10,858 bases of DNA from Methanobacteriaceae archaeon (GTDB lineage: Archaea; Methanobacteriota; Methanobacteria; Methanobacteriales; Methanobacteriaceae). Where the stretch lies: assembly GCA_900769095.1 (NCBI GenBank), contig CAAGFH010000130.1:1-10858 (forward strand), written 5' to 3'. The notes below the pieces were generated by a model. That model was not told the DNA's origin and searched no databases. It saw nothing but the letters and a program-made list of their open reading frames with translations. This document shows positions 7,919 to 10,858 of this stretch, one piece after another. Position 1 is the first letter of the stretch. Every line of letters starts with the position of its first letter. The translations under genes and the position numbers were made by a program.

Positions 7919-7923
7919 AGGTG
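7919..7923 (+). promoter_or_regulatory. Ribosome binding site implying a TTG start for fwdC
   Basis: AGGTG follows directly after the fwdA stop. With a six-base spacer it points to the TTG at 7930. The in-frame GTG at 7921 is itself part of this AGGTG and has no site of its own. Confidence 0.65.
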
Positions 7924-7929
7924 TTTAAT

Positions 7930-8784
<855 letters not shown>

Positions 8785-8796
<12 letters not shown>

Positions 8797-8822
8797 TTCC
8801 TCTCTCTTTTTTTCTTTTTTTT
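8785..8822 (+). terminator. Hairpin plus T-tract ending the fwd operon
   Basis: AGGAATT-TAT-AATTCCT (8785-8801) is a perfect 7-base inverted repeat with a 3-base loop spanning the fwdC stop codon. It is followed by a C/T then T-rich run to 8822. T-runs are the main archaeal termination signal. The downstream small gene begins only 17 bases later, so partial readthrough is possible. Confidence 0.75.
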
Positions 8823-8827
8823 AGTGT

Positions 8828-8832
8828 AGGTG
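8828..8832 (+). promoter_or_regulatory. Ribosome binding site deciding the start of the first DUF2097-like gene
   Basis: AGGTG lies six bases before the ATG at 8839. The in-frame GTG at 8830 is part of this site, so the ATG is preferred. Confidence 0.65.
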
Positions 8833-8838
8833 TTTAGA

Positions 8839-9129
8839 ATGATTGAAGAAGTTGAAATGAGTTTTGATGAAGCACTTGAATATGTTAAAACCAAAGTTAA
8901 TGTTGGTGATGTTTTAGAACTTTCCTACAATCGTATTTTTGCTCCTGGTGAAGTTTTAGGATTCACTGAAGAAGATGATATGACTGGTGAAGGTTTTAGA
9001 GTTAGTCTTCAATTAAACGGTGAAATTTTAAATCAATCTATCGAAATCGATTTCGATGAAATTAAAGATGATTTAATTGAAATGCGTCATATTACTGACG
9101 ATAAAGAACTTGTTGTAGAAATTTTGTAA
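8839..9129 (+). CDS. Small acidic DUF2097-like methanogen protein, copy 1
   Basis: The 96-residue, strongly acidic soluble protein has no signal peptide or membrane segment. It resembles the DUF2097 family as I recall it, a family of unknown function found in methanogens. The clearest landmark is LELSYNRIFAPGEVLGF (about 29-45), a beta strand and turn; a helix precedes it (SFDEALEYVKTKV) and a second segment IEIDFDEIKDDLIEM follows. It is paralogous to the gene at 9255, also 96 residues. It lies 42 bases after fwdC, past the T-rich terminator, with no obvious TATA box of its own. It may be expressed by readthrough from fwd. I cannot assign a function; the gene itself is well supported by its start signal, codon pattern and paralog. 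Confidence 0.85.
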   Translation: MIEEVEMSFDEALEYVKTKVNVGDVLELSYNRIFAPGEVLGFTEEDDMTGEGFRVSLQLNGEILNQSIEIDFDEIKDDLIEMRHITDDKELVVEIL

Positions 9130-9158
9130 TTTCTCTCTTTTTTTCCTATTATTTTTTT
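9130..9158 (+). terminator. T-rich terminator after DUF2097-like copy 1
   Basis: A C/T then T-rich run (TTTCTCTCTTTTTTTCC) followed by a second T-run (9152-9158) directly follows the stop codon. No stable hairpin is visible. It resembles the tract after fwdC. Confidence 0.6.
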
Positions 9159-9184
9159 GATCTAATTTTTCATAAATCAATATT

Positions 9185-9206
9185 TTGTTCGTATATATAC
9201 AAACAA
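9185..9206. promoter_or_regulatory. 22-bp near-perfect palindrome upstream of DUF2097-like copy 2
   Basis: The arms TTGTT(C)GTATA and TATAC(A)AACAA pair at 10 of 11 positions around a continuous centre, GTATATATAC. It sits immediately before the TATA box at 9208, the place for an archaeal repressor or activator site. The central TATATA could also be part of a promoter. It is unrelated in sequence to the ATGTGTA palindromes. Confidence 0.5.
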
Positions 9207-9207
9207 G

Positions 9208-9216
9208 TTTATATAT
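9208..9216 (+). promoter_or_regulatory. TATA box of DUF2097-like copy 2
   Basis: TTTATATAT matches the archaeal TATA consensus. The expected start site near 9234-9241 gives a short leader before the ATG at 9255, with a site resembling GGTGAT (GGGTTGAT, 9243-9250). A second AT-rich element (CTATATTATAG) lies at 9224-9234. Confidence 0.6.
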
Positions 9217-9254
9217 GATAACTACTATATTATAGTTTACAAGGGTTGATTATC

Positions 9255-9545
9255 ATGAAAAATTTAGAATTAACAACAAACGACGCTGTAAGTTATTTAA
9301 AAGAAAATGTTAAAATTCATGATAGAATTGAAATTTCATATAATAGAATTTTCGCAGAAGGAGAAATCCTAAATATGGATTTTTCTGAATACTTTGGAAA
9401 ACCAGGTTTTAAAATGTTAGTCTCTCTTGACGAAAGTCGTTTGGGGGCTACTGTTGAAATTGATATTTTTGAAGTTGCGGATGATATAATCGAATTTACT
9501 CATTATCCTAAAAATGGTGAGGAAGTGGATGTGACTGTAAGTTAA
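9255..9545 (+). CDS. Small acidic DUF2097-like methanogen protein, copy 2
   Basis: This 96-residue soluble acidic protein is paralogous to the one at 8839. Both have an N-terminal helix (DAVSYLKENV), then IEISYNRIFAEGEILNM around residues 25-41, then VEIDIFEVADDIIEF. Identity outside the SYNRIFA-x-GE-x-L core is limited, so the duplication is old. It has its own promoter and a palindrome, unlike copy 1. The ATG at 9255 is preferred over the in-frame TTG at 9246, which directly abuts the ribosome binding site. The stop is immediately adjacent to the stop of the convergent nrpR-like gene. Codon use is the ordinary T/A-ending type, so it is not in the high-expression class of fwd. Function is unknown. 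Confidence 0.83.
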   Translation: MKNLELTTNDAVSYLKENVKIHDRIEISYNRIFAEGEILNMDFSEYFGKPGFKMLVSLDESRLGATVEIDIFEVADDIIEFTHYPKNGEEVDVTVS

Positions 9546-10858
9546 TTATAGTCTATCCATCTTTTCGAAAGGTAATAATTTTTCAATAGCTTTAACCTTA
9601 ACAGCTATTCCTTTTTCTTTAATTGCAGCGATGGAATTTAAACCACTGCCTGTAACAATACCGAAGTTATAATTGTTTGCTTTTGCGTTGTATGTAACTT
9701 CTCTTGGCTTTCCAATTTTGTATATTGGGAATCCTATATTGTTTAAAATATCTAAAATATGGACACTTTGTTCTCTTGATATATATGGTATTTCTTTAAA
9801 ACTAGCAAGTATTTTACTATGTCCATTATTATTAGTTATAGATGTCATATTTTTAGCTAGGAATATCATATGTGGGTCTTCTGTGGACCCGTTGTATGAA
9901 ATTAAGTCAATGAATAATGGAGGCTCTGTGAGTTCAAGTAATCCACCATATTTTGGGTTACTCATAATTCCATTATCAATCAAAATTCCATCAATACTTA
10001 AACTGCAGATTGTAGCAAGACCAATCATTGAATCATTACTTGGATGTTCAACTAATTTATAGTATGGACTAATGAATTTAGGTTTGTCATTGTATGTTTC
10101 TTCCATTATATCCAAAGCCTTGTCAATCTTGTCTTTGTCCATAAATGAAACATTTGTAATGATATTTCCTTTTCTTTTTTCAATATCAAAATCAACTTGC
10201 TGGATTAAGTTCCATGTTTTTGAAAGTAAAAATGCAATGTTTTGTGGTGGTGTACTTTTTACTTGTGATAATACAGGATTGATTCTTGAAGCTATTGGAG
10301 ATAAAGTTTTGAAATCTTTAATCTCTTCAGCAATTTTAATTTCAATATCCTGATTTTCTTCTTGCACTGCACAAAATGGAGTAATTCCACCTACAACAGA
10401 GATTCCAACCATTCCTTCAGGTACTGGAACTCCTAAAAGATTCTTTCCTTCTTCTGAAATAGCTATTATTCCACCAATTCCAATTTTTTCTAGTTTATTG
10501 ATTATATCAATAGCATTTTGGCGGCCAATTCCTGGAATTAATCTGAAGTTTGCAGGAATAATTCCTTCCCCATTTTCAATTACATCCATTACTGATGTAA
10601 ATCCTTTTGCTGAGAATGCTTCAAGCGGGGATACTGAAGTCTTTTTGTATGAAATTAATTCGGTAAATCCAACAGGTTCATTATCTTCAATTTTTAGAAG
10701 TCCACCATATTGTGGTTGTGATGCAATTCCTTCATTAAGCAACACTCCGTCTACTGTTGTTCCACATAAAGTTGTTACTTCTATTTTGTTGTCATTACCA
10801 GTATGATTTAAATTAACGTAAGGGCTAACAGAAAGGCCATGTTCAATAACTTTTTTAA
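9546..10858 (-). CDS. nrpR: NrpR-type nitrogen regulator, partial (N-terminus beyond the window)
   Basis: NrpR represses nitrogen assimilation and fixation genes in methanogens and is released by 2-oxoglutarate. The visible 436 codons hold two homologous NrpR (DUF128) domains. Matching landmarks are SPYVNLNH...VDGVLLNEGIASQPQYGGLLKI in the first and SPYYKLVEH...IDGILIDNGIMSNPKYGGLLEL in the second, and GISVVGGITPFCAVQE against GIVTGSGLNSIAAIKE. The frame stays open to the right edge with good family sequence upstream of an internal GTG at 10745, so that GTG is not the start. The Methanococcus protein has about 540 residues, so roughly 100 residues, including the expected winged helix-turn-helix, lie outside the window. 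It converges on the DUF2097-like gene with no gap. Assignment is good; DNA-binding ability cannot be judged here. Confidence 0.88.
   Translation of the reverse strand, partial: KKVIEHGLSVSPYVNLNHTGNDNKIEVTTLCGTTVDGVLLNEGIASQPQYGGLLKIEDNEPVGFTELISYKKTSVSPLEAFSAKGFTSVMDVIENGEGIIPANFRLIPGIGRQNAIDIINKLEKIGIGGIIAISEEGKNLLGVPVPEGMVGISVVGGITPFCAVQEENQDIEIKIAEEIKDFKTLSPIASRINPVLSQVKSTPPQNIAFLLSKTWNLIQQVDFDIEKRKGNIITNVSFMDKDKIDKALDIMEETYNDKPKFISPYYKLVEHPSNDSMIGLATICSLSIDGILIDNGIMSNPKYGGLLELTEPPLFIDLISYNGSTEDPHMIFLAKNMTSITNNNGHSKILASFKEIPYISREQSVHILDILNNIGFPIYKIGKPREVTYNAKANNYNFGIVTGSGLNSIAAIKEKGIAVKVKAIEKLLPFEKMDRL

Noticed and set aside
9673..10353. Two plus-strand open frames opposite the nrpR-like gene
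   Set aside because: They are antisense to strongly supported NrpR domains and have low-complexity Ile/Ser/Leu composition; the apparent membrane-like character is a by-product of the antisense frame.
9546..10745. A complete 399-residue gene starting at the GTG at 10745
   Set aside because: The frame stays open for 37 more codons to the window edge, and that upstream part aligns with the second NrpR domain (SPYVNLNH... and VDGVLLNEG...), so the gene is a partial one running off the window.

Overview
The window looks like AT-rich archaeal DNA from a hydrogenotrophic methanogen of the Methanobacteriales, most plausibly a Methanobrevibacter-type organism. The evidence is a complete tungsten/molybdenum formylmethanofuran dehydrogenase (fwd) operon, TATA-box promoters, AGGTGAT-type ribosome binding sites, T-rich terminators, two DUF2097-like proteins and an NrpR-type nitrogen regulator. 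The genus is an inference from gene content and composition, not a sequence match. The first 17 bases match the 3' end of an Illumina TruSeq adapter, so position 1 is very probably a contig end.

Layout: (1) Positions 65-2039, minus strand, hold a two-gene unit for molybdopterin cofactor synthesis: mobB (P-loop nucleotide-loading protein with an unusual C-terminal extension made of three repeats), then moaA (radical SAM GTP cyclase). (2) Positions 2040-2456 are a divergent control region with two perfect 19-bp palindromes of the same pattern (ATGTGTA-N5-TACACAT), a third degenerate copy and two TATA boxes facing the fwd side. (3) Positions 2457-8796, plus strand, hold fwdH-F-G-D-B-A-C in one tightly packed operon, ending at a hairpin and T-tract. 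(4) Positions 8839-9545 hold two tandem, diverged DUF2097-like genes of 96 codons each. (5) Positions 9546-10858, minus strand, hold the C-terminal part of an nrpR-like gene that runs off the right edge.

How the genes fit together: MoaA makes the first pterin intermediate and MobB is associated with attaching the guanine nucleotide. FwdB and FwdD hold the resulting tungsten (or molybdenum) bis-pyranopterin cofactor and reduce CO2 to formate. FwdA condenses formate with methanofuran. FwdC is the beta-helical scaffold, and FwdF and FwdG carry electrons through ten [4Fe-4S] clusters. FwdH is different: a helix-turn-helix joined to a two-cluster ferredoxin domain, encoded just downstream of the palindromes. 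The most interesting hypothesis here is that FwdH is an iron-sulfur-sensing autoregulator that coordinates the CO2-fixing enzyme with synthesis of its metal cofactor through these shared palindromes. That is inference; the palindromes and the domain architecture are visible directly.
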